Shown piece by piece: positions 1 to 9,139 of a stretch of 64,000 nucleotides of DNA. The stretch covers positions 1 through 64,000 of the forward strand of contig NZ_NFJQ01000002.1 in the NCBI RefSeq assembly GCF_002159945.1, in the 5' to 3' direction. The first letter of the stretch is position 1. Each line of letters opens with the position of its first letter. The notes beneath the pieces are model-generated. The model was not told the origin of the DNA. It worked only from the letters and a program-made list of their open reading frames with translations, and searched no databases. The position numbers were made by a program, and so were the translations under genes. This stretch comes from Cloacibacillus sp. An23. GTDB lineage: Bacteria > Synergistota > Synergistia > Synergistales > Synergistaceae.

Positions 1-402
1 AAAACCAACCAGTTCAACCTAACGGCGCGGAGATACACCGAAAGCGACATCCGCAGGATGAAAGAAGACGGCAGCCACAAAATCTGGATAGGCGAACTGG
101 AAGACAAATTCGGCAGCTACGGCAAAGTCATACTAGCGATAGTAAGGCTTAAGCCGGAGGGACGCAGAGCCGTGATAGACACATTCCTCATGAGCTGCAG
201 GGTCATGGGGAGGAATGTGGAGACGGAGTTTCTCAAACATATAGAGCATGACCTTAAAGAAGAAGGCATTAAAGAAATCGTAGGCGAGTATATTGAGACG
301 GCTAAGAATAGGGTCGTGAAGGATTTCTTCGCACAGTTGGGATATGTTGCGTTAAGCAACTCTTGTAATTGCTGGCTGAAGCATATTGATTGCTCATATT
401 AG
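1..402 (+). CDS. FkbH-like protein, C-terminal part (5' end outside window)
   Basis: The reading frame is open from base 1, so the ATG at 58 is internal. The visible 133 residues start KTNQFNLTARRY and contain DTFLMSCRVMGR, both hallmarks of FkbH-type proteins (HAD-superfamily subfamily IIIC phosphatase-like domain followed by a GNAT-like tail). Family members load a three-carbon unit or modify sugars and polyketides; in glycan clusters they are thought to help make acyl or glyceryl decorations. The catalytic HAD aspartates lie outside the window. The first 300 bases are richer in GC than the last 100, so the AT-rich island begins within or just after this gene. Family call is firm, exact substrate unknown. 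Confidence 0.8.
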   Translation, partial: KTNQFNLTARRYTESDIRRMKEDGSHKIWIGELEDKFGSYGKVILAIVRLKPEGRRAVIDTFLMSCRVMGRNVETEFLKHIEHDLKEEGIKEIVGEYIETAKNRVVKDFFAQLGYVALSNSCNCWLKHIDCSY

Positions 403-442
403 GCGCTAATACTATCTGTGTGAATATACGGGGAATAATTTT

Positions 443-1021
443 ATGACAAAAGAACGTATGATTCAAACACTTATATTGAACACCAAAAAAGGTGCAAAAG
501 GCAGAGGCGAATATCTCAAAAAAATCTTTTATGAAGTGGGAGAGAATGTCTTCTATCAGCCCAGAGTTATACCGTTGTATCCAAAACTGATTAAGCTTCA
601 TAACAACATAATGATTGCGAGCGGAGTTAGTTTTACTACTCATGACGCAATCGACGTTGTGCTCAATGGCATTTCTAATAAGTATCGTAATTACAAGTTT
701 AAAGAAGAAATTGGCTGCATAGAAATAATGGACAACGTCTTTGTCGGTGCTAGAACAACAATCCTATATAACACAATGATCGGCGAAAATGTGATAATCG
801 GCGCCGGCTCGCTTGTAAATAAAGATTTGCCGTCTAATGGTGTTTATGCCGGTGTTCCGGCAAGGCATATTTGCTCATTTGATGATTTTGTAAATAAGAA
901 AATGTCGGAAGCAAGGGCATGTATTGATAGGAATCAATGGATTTCCAAAAAGGAAATAGAAAAAGCATGGAATTTGTTTTACGAAAAAAGATCTGATACT
1001 ACAACGAAAGTAATAGGGTAA
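443..1021 (+). CDS. hexapeptide-repeat (left-handed beta-helix) acyltransferase
   Basis: 192 residues. The central part (about 75-150) carries the isoleucine/valine-rich hexapeptide pattern (IEIMDNVFVGARTTI, then VIIGAGSLVNKDLPSNGVYAG), followed by the VPAR turn that ends the coil in CatB/Maa/NodL-type O-acetyltransferases. These trimeric enzymes transfer acetyl from acetyl-CoA to a sugar hydroxyl or amine. The putative catalytic His is in the THDA stretch near residue 68. It sits between an FkbH-like gene and licD, so decoration of a surface glycan repeat unit is the likely job. A GGGG stretch about 9 bases before the ATG can serve as ribosome binding site. AT-rich codon use, like its downstream neighbours. 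Confidence 0.8.
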   Translation: MTKERMIQTLILNTKKGAKGRGEYLKKIFYEVGENVFYQPRVIPLYPKLIKLHNNIMIASGVSFTTHDAIDVVLNGISNKYRNYKFKEEIGCIEIMDNVFVGARTTILYNTMIGENVIIGAGSLVNKDLPSNGVYAGVPARHICSFDDFVNKKMSEARACIDRNQWISKKEIEKAWNLFYEKRSDTTTKVIG

Positions 1022-1025
1022 AGTT

Positions 1026-1793
1026 ATGGGTTGCAACGAATACGGTCTTGATGAAATACATAAGTTACTTATCCAAGCATTGGACTATATTGATGAAATA
1101 TGTCGAAACGGGAATATTAAATATTCATTACATGGAGGTGCCTTGCTTGGTGCAGAACGTAATGCTCACCTGATCCCTTGGGATGATGACTTGGATGTTT
1201 CGATGACTAGAGATGAATATGTTAAATTTAGAAGTGCAATTGGCAATAATTTGAAAAAAGGATATGTCCTTAGTGAAAAGTATTTCTGGATACCAAGACT
1301 AATTTATACAAAAAATGAAGAGACTGTTTTTGTTGATATATTTATTTACGATTATATAACTGAGAATCGTATGGGGCAGATTATTAAAATAGCAACGTTG
1401 CATTTTTTGCAGGGAATGATGCGCCCTTACATTGATTATGGGCACTATAGCTTGCTTAATCGTCTACTGTTATTTATTACACACACCTTTGGGAAGGCAT
1501 TTTCCGATAATCAGAAGCGGAATTTCTATAAATATATTAGCGAAAGTTTTTTGAAGGGCAAGGAAAAATATATACATCGGTCTAATGATACATTTTACGG
1601 TATAAATTACATTTTTGACGCTGATTTTATGAGTGAATACATAGACATAGAATTGGAAGGAAAAAGGTATATGGCTAATAAGAGATACAGAGAGTTCTTG
1701 ATCCGTAACTATGGAGAAAACTACATGACTCCACCACCTGTCTCGGAGCGCAAACCGGCCCATCGTGGTCTCGTATCGGAGACGGAAGAATGA
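1026..1793 (+). CDS. LicD-family phosphotransferase
   Basis: 255 residues with the LicD/Fukutin nucleotidyltransferase-fold signature near residues 35-60: SLHGGALLGAERN followed by IPWDDDLDVSM. The DDD cluster binds the metal. LicD proteins move phosphocholine or another phospho-alcohol from a CDP-activated donor onto a glycan. The stop overlaps the next start by four bases (ATGA), so it is translationally coupled to the cytidylyltransferase that follows, which would supply the CDP donor. No choline kinase (LicA) or choline transporter is nearby, so the transferred group need not be choline. The gene is strongly AT-rich, which suggests transfer from a low-GC donor. Confidence 0.85.
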   Translation: MGCNEYGLDEIHKLLIQALDYIDEICRNGNIKYSLHGGALLGAERNAHLIPWDDDLDVSMTRDEYVKFRSAIGNNLKKGYVLSEKYFWIPRLIYTKNEETVFVDIFIYDYITENRMGQIIKIATLHFLQGMMRPYIDYGHYSLLNRLLLFITHTFGKAFSDNQKRNFYKYISESFLKGKEKYIHRSNDTFYGINYIFDADFMSEYIDIELEGKRYMANKRYREFLIRNYGENYMTPPPVSERKPAHRGLVSETEE

Positions 1794-2518
1794 ACTATGC
1801 AATCATACTCGCTGGTGGTGTAGGACAGCGTATGCGCAACTCTGGCATGCCTAAACAATTTTTAGAAGTGTTTGGAAAGCCAATCATCATCTATACATTA
1901 GAAAAATTTGATTCATGTTCGAGTATAGATAGAATAGTTGTCGCATGCAACGCGAGCTGGATCGACCACATGGAAAAACTTCTAAGAAAATATGCCCTTT
2001 CGAAGGTGGTTCAGGTTGTATCTGGCGGGAGAAATAGGCAGGAGAGCATTGAAAATGCTTTAAATTATATTGTTAATAATTCCAAAAGCAACGACGACAT
2101 TGTCGTTATACATGATGGAGTGAGGCCTTTGGTCGAGTCATCTATTATCTCAGAGAATGTTCGCGTCGCTCAAAAATATGGCAGTGCAATGACGGTACGG
2201 CCTGTTATTGAGTCTGTAGTTATAACAGATGACCAAACCGCGTCATTTGATGATTTTAAAAAGCGTGACGATACCTATAGTCTTACAGCCCCACAGACGT
2301 TTAAGTTAGGTTTGCTAAAAGACATTTATGCAAAGACTAAGGATATTGAACAGCCAATACCTCTCCTCGATTCTGCACTAGCGTATACATATTTAGGTAA
2401 TAATATATATATAGTAAAAGAGAATAATCAAAATATTAAAATTACCACTCCAGAAGATTATTACATACTAAAAGCTATGCTCGAACTTCAAGAAAATAAA
2501 TATGTTTTTGGAATATAA
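1790..2518 (+). CDS. IspD/TarI-like CTP:phospho-alcohol cytidylyltransferase
   Basis: 242 residues. The N-terminus has the nucleotide-binding loop AIILAGGVGQRM with MPKQFLEV, and later HDGVRPLV and TAPQTFKL, all typical of the IspD/TarI family. The enzyme would join CTP to a sugar- or polyol-phosphate (ribitol-5-P, glycerol-P or methylerythritol-P type). A separate housekeeping IspDF is encoded at 35707-36903, so this copy is best read as a glycan-specific cytidylyltransferase feeding the upstream LicD rather than isoprenoid synthesis. Start chosen at the ATGA overlap with licD, preceded by a GGAGACGGAAG purine stretch. Substrate is inference. Confidence 0.8.
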   Translation: MNYAIILAGGVGQRMRNSGMPKQFLEVFGKPIIIYTLEKFDSCSSIDRIVVACNASWIDHMEKLLRKYALSKVVQVVSGGRNRQESIENALNYIVNNSKSNDDIVVIHDGVRPLVESSIISENVRVAQKYGSAMTVRPVIESVVITDDQTASFDDFKKRDDTYSLTAPQTFKLGLLKDIYAKTKDIEQPIPLLDSALAYTYLGNNIYIVKENNQNIKITTPEDYYILKAMLELQENKYVFGI

Positions 2519-2541
2519 GAACAAAAGTGAGGACATCACAA

Positions 2542-3567
2542 ATGGTAGAAAAAAGAGATATCGATATTATATGCAACAGCAGCGTTAACTGGAGGCTATA
2601 CCAGGGAAGAACAGTGTTAGTCACTGGCGCTACCGGAAGGCTGGGGCGCTATATTCTTGAAACATTAGTAGATGTAGACTTGAGGTATAACCTCAATATG
2701 CGCATAGTAGGACTGGCACGATCTGAAGAAAAAACTAAATATGTGTTCGGCAGCACATTGGAGCTTCCCAACGTTTACTTTTTATACCAGGATATAAATA
2801 CAGTTATCGATTACAATGGACCAATCGATTTTATATTCCATACTGCAGGTGCAGCGGCGCCGATTGACTTTAGAGATCGTGCAGCGGAAACACTCTGGGG
2901 GCATGTAAATGGGACCCATAATATACTTGAATGCGCCCGAAAGCATAACACAAATCGAGTGCTCTATGTATCCACAGTAGAGATATATGGCGAGTGGCTG
3001 AGCAAGGATAATATAAAAGAATCAGATATGGGGATTATGCGCCATTTGAACTACCGCGCATGTTATCCAGAAGCTAAAAGGCTTTGTGAAACTATGTTGG
3101 CTTCATATAAAGAAGAATATAGTATAGATTACTGTGGCGTACGTTTTTCTCATACATTGGGACCTGGAATCGCAATTGACGATGGGCGAGCCTTTGCCGA
3201 ATTTATGAAATGTACTCTATCAAATAAAGATATAGTGCTCCATTCTGACGGTAGCGCAATGAGGACTTATACATACACTGCGGATGGCGTCAACGCGATT
3301 TTCCTTATTATGGAAAAAGGTGAAAGCACAATGTACAACGTTGCTGCGGACGAAAATCTGATAAGCATAAGAGATGCCGCGGAACTTATAGCATCCATGT
3401 CACATAGCGGAAAAACAAAAGTGTTATTTAGCGAAGAAGCATGTAATATGCCATATTTACCATTTAAACTCGCAATTATGGATACAAGTAAGGTGCGTGA
3501 GCTTGGTTGGAAACCTCAGGTAGATGTAAAACAGGCATTTCAATGGACTATGGCATCATTTTGCTGA
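2542..3567 (+). CDS. NAD-dependent epimerase/dehydratase (extended SDR)
   Basis: About 341 residues. Rossmann motif GATGRLG near the N-terminus, the STVEIYG strand, and the catalytic YPEAK (YxxxK) motif, as in UDP-sugar epimerases, dehydratases and UDP-glucuronate decarboxylases. It would tailor an activated sugar or polyol for the glycan. The frame is open from a GTG at 2527, but the ATG at 2542 has GAGGA eight bases upstream and is the better start. It lies 23 bases after the cytidylyltransferase. LicD, cytidylyltransferase and SDR together suggest a dedicated CDP-alcohol module; the exact reaction cannot be read from the sequence. Confidence 0.8.
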   Translation: MVEKRDIDIICNSSVNWRLYQGRTVLVTGATGRLGRYILETLVDVDLRYNLNMRIVGLARSEEKTKYVFGSTLELPNVYFLYQDINTVIDYNGPIDFIFHTAGAAAPIDFRDRAAETLWGHVNGTHNILECARKHNTNRVLYVSTVEIYGEWLSKDNIKESDMGIMRHLNYRACYPEAKRLCETMLASYKEEYSIDYCGVRFSHTLGPGIAIDDGRAFAEFMKCTLSNKDIVLHSDGSAMRTYTYTADGVNAIFLIMEKGESTMYNVAADENLISIRDAAELIASMSHSGKTKVLFSEEACNMPYLPFKLAIMDTSKVRELGWKPQVDVKQAFQWTMASFC

Positions 3568-3650
3568 GTACTATTATCACTTTATGCAAAAAACGTTGTG
3601 CTAATTGTATGGAGTATAAAATTACAAGTTATACGGAAAGGGTTTGATGT

Positions 3651-4784
3651 GTGATGACTCCCGATGTATCAATCATAATACCTATATATAATCTTGAAAG
3701 TTATGTAAGTAAATGCATACAGAGCATCCAAAATCAAACTTACAAAAATTGGGAAGCAATAATAGTCGATGACGGCAGCACGGATAACAGTCCAGCTCTT
3801 TGTGATAATTTTGCCGTTGATGACAAAAGAATCAAGGTCATTCACCAAACAAATCATGGTGCCGCGGCCGCAAGAAATAAAGGGATTGAAGCCGCATCTG
3901 GAAAATGGATAATGTTTGTGGATGCGGACGATTGGTTAGAGCCAGATGCGGTCGAATGTTTATATCATCAGACGCAGAAACAGTGTGATGTCGTAGTGGC
4001 GTCGTACACTTGGGATTTTAGTGATGGTACTAGTCGCCATGCGTCGCTGAATGTCTTTGAAGAACATTGCTATCATGCGATAGATCGAAGAGAATATATG
4101 TTAGGGCTGTGTTTAGTAAGTCCCAATGATATGGTCAATCAATTTCCAGAAGATATGTCTATTTGTCCTAGTTTTGCTGGTCCTTGGGCTAAGCTATATA
4201 AAAAGTCACTACTGATAGATAATAAAATATTATTCCCTCAACATATTTATTTGGGAGAAGATAGACTTTTTAACCTTTATGTTATTTACAATGCTCAAAT
4301 AGTTGTATTTATTAATAAGTTTATTTATCATTACTTTATTCGAAATGGTTCTACGGTTAATAGTTCTCTAGCTATATCAACTACAAAAGTTGTAGCGCAT
4401 TTAGAGGAAACATATTCTTTCATAAAAGAACACCCAAATCTAATAAATACGTTACCATATTTTTATTACAGTTGCTTTAAAAAAATGGAAGCTTTCTCAC
4501 AATACTTAGCTATGGAAGTCAATTTGAATAAAAATTTTAGGTTTTGTAATAAGAAATTAATAAGTTTTTTCAAATATCCTATCTGTAAAATTTCGGTTTA
4601 TAATTTATCTGTAAGATATGTTAAAGCATCTCGTGAAAAACTTATGCTTATCCTTTTTAAAGCAAGATTATTGTCGATTGCTTTGATCGTATGTGTTCTT
4701 TATTATGCAATTTTTCCAGCCAAAAACCGTTTTAATACACAACCTAATTTATCTACGGATGGAGTAGAAGCGGAACAAAAATAA
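3651..4784 (+). CDS. family 2 glycosyltransferase
   Basis: 377 residues. GT-A fold start VSIIIPIYNLESYV, the VDDGSTDNS nucleotide-binding motif near residue 45 and the DADDWLEPDA metal-binding DxD near residue 90 define a GT2 enzyme. It would add one sugar of the repeat unit at the cytoplasmic membrane face. The C-terminal third has little recognisable motif and includes a hydrophobic stretch near residues 330-355 that may anchor it. Start is GTG at 3651 or the adjacent ATG at 3654; GGAAAGGG at 3635-3642 fits either. The second half is very AT-rich. Confidence 0.88.
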   Translation: MMTPDVSIIIPIYNLESYVSKCIQSIQNQTYKNWEAIIVDDGSTDNSPALCDNFAVDDKRIKVIHQTNHGAAAARNKGIEAASGKWIMFVDADDWLEPDAVECLYHQTQKQCDVVVASYTWDFSDGTSRHASLNVFEEHCYHAIDRREYMLGLCLVSPNDMVNQFPEDMSICPSFAGPWAKLYKKSLLIDNKILFPQHIYLGEDRLFNLYVIYNAQIVVFINKFIYHYFIRNGSTVNSSLAISTTKVVAHLEETYSFIKEHPNLINTLPYFYYSCFKKMEAFSQYLAMEVNLNKNFRFCNKKLISFFKYPICKISVYNLSVRYVKASREKLMLILFKARLLSIALIVCVLYYAIFPAKNRFNTQPNLSTDGVEAEQK

Positions 4785-4802
4785 CTATATTGGGTTAAAA
4801 GA

Positions 4803-5930
4803 ATGTTTTCTGTAATTTTATATTTATTGTGTATTATTATCAGTTCTACAGCATTATATCGACTTGGATGCTGTTGTCAAAGAGATAGAGTCATTTCTAT
4901 ATACAACATGTGGAAGTATGTTGTATTTGGTTTACTATGCTCGATGCCAATAATAGTAGTTTATACGCTAAGATATGGCATCGGATATGACTATGCAGCA
5001 TATGAAAAGTATTATGACATAGTCAATAATGTGCCAATATTTGAATATTTTAGAAAACATTTTGAAGGTGTTGGAATATATTATGCGGAAATTGGATATT
5101 ATTTATTAAATAAATTTTCTATCAATTTTATAGTCTTAAAGTTTATCGTTATTGTTTTTATCAATATCTTTTTAATGATAACAGCAATTAAGAGTCGTTT
5201 ACATTGCGGAATGCTTTTTTTTATTTTCTTCTGCTTAAATTTAGCTGCCGCAATGAATATTGTCAGATTTTCGATGGCTTTGAGTTTGCTTTTGTATGGT
5301 TATATATATTTAGTTGCAAATAAAGCTTCAAAATATCTATTGTGTACTTTAATAGCTGCTCTTTTTCATAAATCAATGTTATTTTGCTTACCGTTTGTTT
5401 TGTTAAAAGAGTTTAAGTCACATAAGTTTTCTGTAATGAGAGACGTCGTTCTTCTCGTAGCAGTTTTAGGTTGGCCTGTTATCGCTCCGTACCTATTTAG
5501 TTTCGCTGACAGTTTACCTATTTTGACCAGATATTTTTCAATAGGAGCATATAAATTTAACACAAATACTATGCAACATTCATATAAATTATTGTTGCAC
5601 ATATTTGTAGTTCTTTTTCCCTTTGTTGTTATATTTAGAAAAAAAATGCTTTATGATTCACAAACTCGCGTTATGCTTCGTATTTTTATATTAGAGTTCC
5701 CGTTTAGAATGTTGGCTTTTTATAACGAATGGTATAGCCGTTTAGTTCGGATTCCGCAGCTGATTGAGGTTTTAATGGTACCTTTCTTGCTATCCAAGGT
5801 ACAAAACCCTCAAACCAAGTTGCTCTTAACTTTATATTATTGTATATGGTACATATTTTGCTTTATATATAGTGTCTACTATTCAGGTTATGGAGGCATT
5901 ATCCCATATCAGTGCGAGCTGTTCCGTTGA
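4803..5930 (+). CDS. EpsG/Wzy-like polysaccharide polymerase (polytopic membrane protein)
   Basis: 375 residues, almost entirely hydrophobic, with roughly ten predicted membrane segments. After the first two helices it has the periplasmic YGIGYDYAAYEKYY stretch, which resembles the GxDxxxY region of EpsG-family O-antigen/exopolysaccharide polymerases. Proteins of this type join lipid-linked repeat units in the periplasm. Position between the GT2 and the flippase fits. Sequence conservation in this family is low, so the call rests on topology, that motif and context. Confidence 0.7.
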   Translation: MFSVILYLLCIIISSTALYRLGCCCQRDRVISIYNMWKYVVFGLLCSMPIIVVYTLRYGIGYDYAAYEKYYDIVNNVPIFEYFRKHFEGVGIYYAEIGYYLLNKFSINFIVLKFIVIVFINIFLMITAIKSRLHCGMLFFIFFCLNLAAAMNIVRFSMALSLLLYGYIYLVANKASKYLLCTLIAALFHKSMLFCLPFVLLKEFKSHKFSVMRDVVLLVAVLGWPVIAPYLFSFADSLPILTRYFSIGAYKFNTNTMQHSYKLLLHIFVVLFPFVVIFRKKMLYDSQTRVMLRIFILEFPFRMLAFYNEWYSRLVRIPQLIEVLMVPFLLSKVQNPQTKLLLTLYYCIWYIFCFIYSVYYSGYGGIIPYQCELFR

Positions 5931-5951
5931 TTCATATGGCGGTGATATATC

Positions 5952-7529
5952 ATGAGTCGATTGGAAAGCAGCATCCGTAATATAAAGTTTTCTATATTGG
6001 GACAAGCATTAGGTATATTAATAAACTTAATATCTCGTAAAATATTTGTATCTTTTCTCTCAATCGAATACCTTGGCCTTAATGGATTATTTTCAAATAT
6101 TTTGTCGATGCTTACACTTGCTGAACTTGGCATTGGAACGGCTATTATATATAGTCTTTATAGGCCTATCGCAGAAGATAATAAAAATGAGATCAAGTCT
6201 CTGATGCGGTTATATAAATACGTCTATTGCTCTGTTGGATGTTTTATACTTGCCGCTGGAAGTTTACTGGCTCCGTTCCTAAATCTATTTATTAAGGATA
6301 TGCCTGACATTACGCATATTAGGCTTATATATCTTATCTTTGTCGCAAATTCTGCCGTCTCGTATTTTTTTACTTATAAGCGTTCGCTTATCATTGCAAC
6401 TCAGAAACAATATTTAGTCACGGTGTATCATTATGGATTAATGATTTTACTTAACTTTGAACAGATTATAGCTTTATATATTACACAAAGTTTTATCATA
6501 TATTTGCTTTTGCAAACAATAAATACTTTTTTAGAAAATATTTTGCTTTCTAAAAAAGCAGATAAGTTATATCCGTATTTGTGTGAACACAATATTATGC
6601 CGTTAAAAAAAGAAGTAAAAACTACAATAAAACGTAATGTTTTTGCTATGGTTTTTCATCGTATTGGCGGGGTTTTAGTTTTCGCAACCGACAATATTCT
6701 TATCTCAAAAATCGTGGGTCTTACTGCAGTTGGCCTTTATTCTAATTATATAATAATAAGACAAGCACTCAATACAATCACGGGTCAGCTTTTTCAGTCT
6801 ATTTCTGCTAGCTTTGGTAATCTTAACGCGAGCGGTTCAGATGAACACAAACTTGAGATATTTTATGTTATGCATTTTGCAGGAGCATGGATATTTGGGT
6901 TTTGTTCGATATGTTTTTTTAACTTAGTAAATCCTTTTATTGAACTATGGCTTGGCAAAGAATATCTATTTTCGATTGATATTATATTTTGGATAACGCT
7001 TGCTTTTTATCTTACTGGCATGCGTCAAGCTAGTTTGACAGTCAGAGATGCGATGGGATTGTTCTGGTATGACAGGTACAAGCCAATTTTTGAAATTATT
7101 GTCAATATCTTTGCCTCTATTATCTTAGGTAAGAAATACGGAGTAGCTGGAATCATGGCTGGGACTGTGATTAGTACATTAGCGACATGTTTTTGGATAG
7201 AACCGTATGTTGTATATAAATATGGCTTTCATACTTCAATAAAAGCATACTTTCAAAAATACGCCTTATATTCTTTCATTACTCTTATTTGTGCTGTATT
7301 AACAACATATTTGTGTAGTTTTACTGCATCCTTTGGAATATATGCACTGATTGTCAAATTTGTTATTTGTGTAATCATACCAAATTTATTATATCTTCTG
7401 TGTTATAGAACAACCAATGAATTACATTATATAATAACTGTAGCAAAGATTTTTATGCCTCTAAAACTACAATTAGTGGTTCCTAAAAAAAATGAGAAAT
7501 TCAATAATAGTCGTTACAAACAGAAATAA
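5952..7529 (+). CDS. Wzx-like polysaccharide flippase (MATE/MOP superfamily)
   Basis: 525 residues with about 12-14 membrane segments. The N-terminal pattern (YLGLNGLFSNILSMLTLAEL followed by GIGTAIIYSLYRPIAEDN) is characteristic of RfbX/Wzx oligosaccharide translocases. It would flip the undecaprenyl-linked repeat unit across the cytoplasmic membrane before polymerisation by the preceding Wzy-like protein. It is the last intact gene of the AT-rich glycan island; 161 bases downstream an IS3-family element begins. Confidence 0.85.
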   Translation: MSRLESSIRNIKFSILGQALGILINLISRKIFVSFLSIEYLGLNGLFSNILSMLTLAELGIGTAIIYSLYRPIAEDNKNEIKSLMRLYKYVYCSVGCFILAAGSLLAPFLNLFIKDMPDITHIRLIYLIFVANSAVSYFFTYKRSLIIATQKQYLVTVYHYGLMILLNFEQIIALYITQSFIIYLLLQTINTFLENILLSKKADKLYPYLCEHNIMPLKKEVKTTIKRNVFAMVFHRIGGVLVFATDNILISKIVGLTAVGLYSNYIIIRQALNTITGQLFQSISASFGNLNASGSDEHKLEIFYVMHFAGAWIFGFCSICFFNLVNPFIELWLGKEYLFSIDIIFWITLAFYLTGMRQASLTVRDAMGLFWYDRYKPIFEIIVNIFASIILGKKYGVAGIMAGTVISTLATCFWIEPYVVYKYGFHTSIKAYFQKYALYSFITLICAVLTTYLCSFTASFGIYALIVKFVICVIIPNLLYLLCYRTTNELHYIITVAKIFMPLKLQLVVPKKNEKFNNSRYKQK

Positions 7530-7542
7530 TAGTGTAAAATAA

Positions 7543-7696
7543 AACGCAGAAAAACTATTAAATTCAGAAGAAAACAGTGATAATGAAGCCGCGAACAACA
7601 TCGGAGCCTCAGGACTGATTGTTTCAAAGCAAGCTGCAAAATATGATAATATGATAAATATGGAACATGAGCTTGTAAGGTTGGGGGGGAAGCTAG
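7543..7696 (+). pseudogene. left fragment of a small ORF split by the IS element
   Basis: The frame after the TAA at 7540-7542 is open to the IS boundary and has plausible coding character (residues such as NNIGASGLIVSKQAAKY and MINMEHELVRLGGK). If the IS and one copy of CTAG are removed, the frame continues through GCC TTC CAA and ends at TAA 9189-9191, giving a C-terminus LAFQITFVY. No good start codon or ribosome binding site is visible, so this may already have been the 3' end of a decayed gene. I do not recognise the product. Confidence 0.4.
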
Positions 7697-7718
7697 TGGA
7701 GTGCGGATAATTATTTGG
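7697..7718 (+). repeat. IS terminal inverted repeat, transposase 3' side
   Basis: Starts TGGAGTGCGGAT and ends two bases before the transposase stop (7720-7722). Pairs with the repeat at 9140-9161. Confidence 0.75.
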
Positions 7719-7719
7719 T

Positions 7720-9105
7720 CTAAGCAGTTACGCCCATGAGTCTTCTGTACTCCATAGGGCTAAGGCCGCCTAATGACATTTTAATACGTTTATCACGATA
7801 CCACACCATATATTCTTCAAGCTGCCTCATAAATTCAGGAATTGTCACACCTTCCCAGCTGCGATTATAGAACATTTCATTCTTCAGCCTTCCAAAGAAC
7901 CCTTCGCAGGCTGCATTGTCCGGAGAACATCCTTTCTTGGACATTGACCTAGTAAGCCCCGCCTTGTCCATACGTTCTATCCACCCGGGCCAGCGATAGC
8001 GGCATCCGCGGTCAGTGTGGATTATCGGGTGCGCATCTTGCGGAAGAGACTCTATTGCCCGGTCAAGCATAACGTTGACTAATCGGGCGTCCGGTCTGTC
8101 GCTGACCGCCCAGGCGACTGGCATGCCGTCATAGCAGTCTATTGTCGGAGATAGGTGTACTTTCCCGGCGGGGATGGAGAATTCCGTCACATCTGTCAGC
8201 CATTTTCGGTTAGGCTTGCCGGCATGGAAATCCCTTTTTATAAGATTTGGGACTGCCGGACTGATTTCGCCAAGGTAGGAACGGAATTTCTTGGCTTTTT
8301 TGCCGGCTGACGCAAGATTGTTTTCACGCATAATGCGCCTTATCACCTTTTCTGACAGAATATGGCCTTCCCTGTCAAGCACTGCTTTGACGCGCCTATA
8401 TCCGTGTCTCTGTCTGCTATCATTGAAGACTTTTATGACGAGCATGCTGTCATGTTCATGCCTGGCCTGGAAGCTCCTGCGTCTTTTCTGAGAGAAATAG
8501 CTGCTCTTCGCCATTTGCAGTTTATCCAGCAGCATCGGAATTGGATATTTTTTGTTTAAGGCGTCAACAATCACGGTCTTTTCCTTGTTGCATAAACGGT
8601 TCATGTTGACGCCTTGGTCTTTTTTTAAGATTGCTATAGTTTCCTTTAAAATATCTATCTCCAGCTCCATATCCTGTATTTTGGCTTTCAATTCGTCGAT
8701 TTCTTTGGACGAAGCAGGTTGGCCTTCTTTTAGTTTTCCTCTGGCTCTTTCTTTTGGCGGCCTCATCAGCGCAGACGCACCTTTCCGGATATATATTTTC
8801 CGCCAATTATATATGCTTGCAGTACTATATCCCAATTCGTCTGCAACTTTTTGCACAGTCTCGCCGAGTTCAAAGCAGCGATGCAAAGCTTCTAGCTTTA
8901 TTTCGGCTGGTGGGTGACGCGGATGTTCCGGAGTGTTGCATCCACAAAAAGTAGAACGGTCTTCCGGGGACTTGCGCTGTCGGTTTATCCAATTATATAG
9001 AGTCTGACGGCGTGCAGGATAGCCAAGAAGCGCTATTGTACGTGTCACCGATTGTGTTTCTTCATATACTTCAAGAGCACGATGATACTGTTCTTCTGAA
9101 TACAT
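7720..9105 (-). CDS. IS3-family transposase, OrfA and OrfB in one frame
   Basis: 461 residues. Two helix-turn-helix segments occur in tandem (about 3-42 and 66-105, each ending in a YNW motif), then a leucine-zipper-like coiled coil (about 130-165), an HTH_21 region (about 218-265) and the rve integrase core. The DDE triad is visible as D305 (LTDVT), D365 (HTDRG) and E401 (ACEGFF, followed by KNE). Many IS3 elements make this protein by a -1 frameshift between two ORFs; here it is a single uninterrupted frame. It looks intact and could be active. Direction is opposite to the glycan island. Confidence 0.92.
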   Translation of the reverse strand: MYSEEQYHRALEVYEETQSVTRTIALLGYPARRQTLYNWINRQRKSPEDRSTFCGCNTPEHPRHPPAEIKLEALHRCFELGETVQKVADELGYSTASIYNWRKIYIRKGASALMRPPKERARGKLKEGQPASSKEIDELKAKIQDMELEIDILKETIAILKKDQGVNMNRLCNKEKTVIVDALNKKYPIPMLLDKLQMAKSSYFSQKRRRSFQARHEHDSMLVIKVFNDSRQRHGYRRVKAVLDREGHILSEKVIRRIMRENNLASAGKKAKKFRSYLGEISPAVPNLIKRDFHAGKPNRKWLTDVTEFSIPAGKVHLSPTIDCYDGMPVAWAVSDRPDARLVNVMLDRAIESLPQDAHPIIHTDRGCRYRWPGWIERMDKAGLTRSMSKKGCSPDNAACEGFFGRLKNEMFYNRSWEGVTIPEFMRQLEEYMVWYRDKRIKMSLGGLSPMEYRRLMGVTA

Positions 9106-9139
9106 CTTTTCCCGCTCCTTCTGGCGTTGCGTATCCAGT

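Noticed and set aside
1790-2518. Considered as the housekeeping ispD
   Set aside because: A complete IspDF fusion exists at 35707-36903 in its usual neighbourhood, and this copy is AT-rich within a glycan island.
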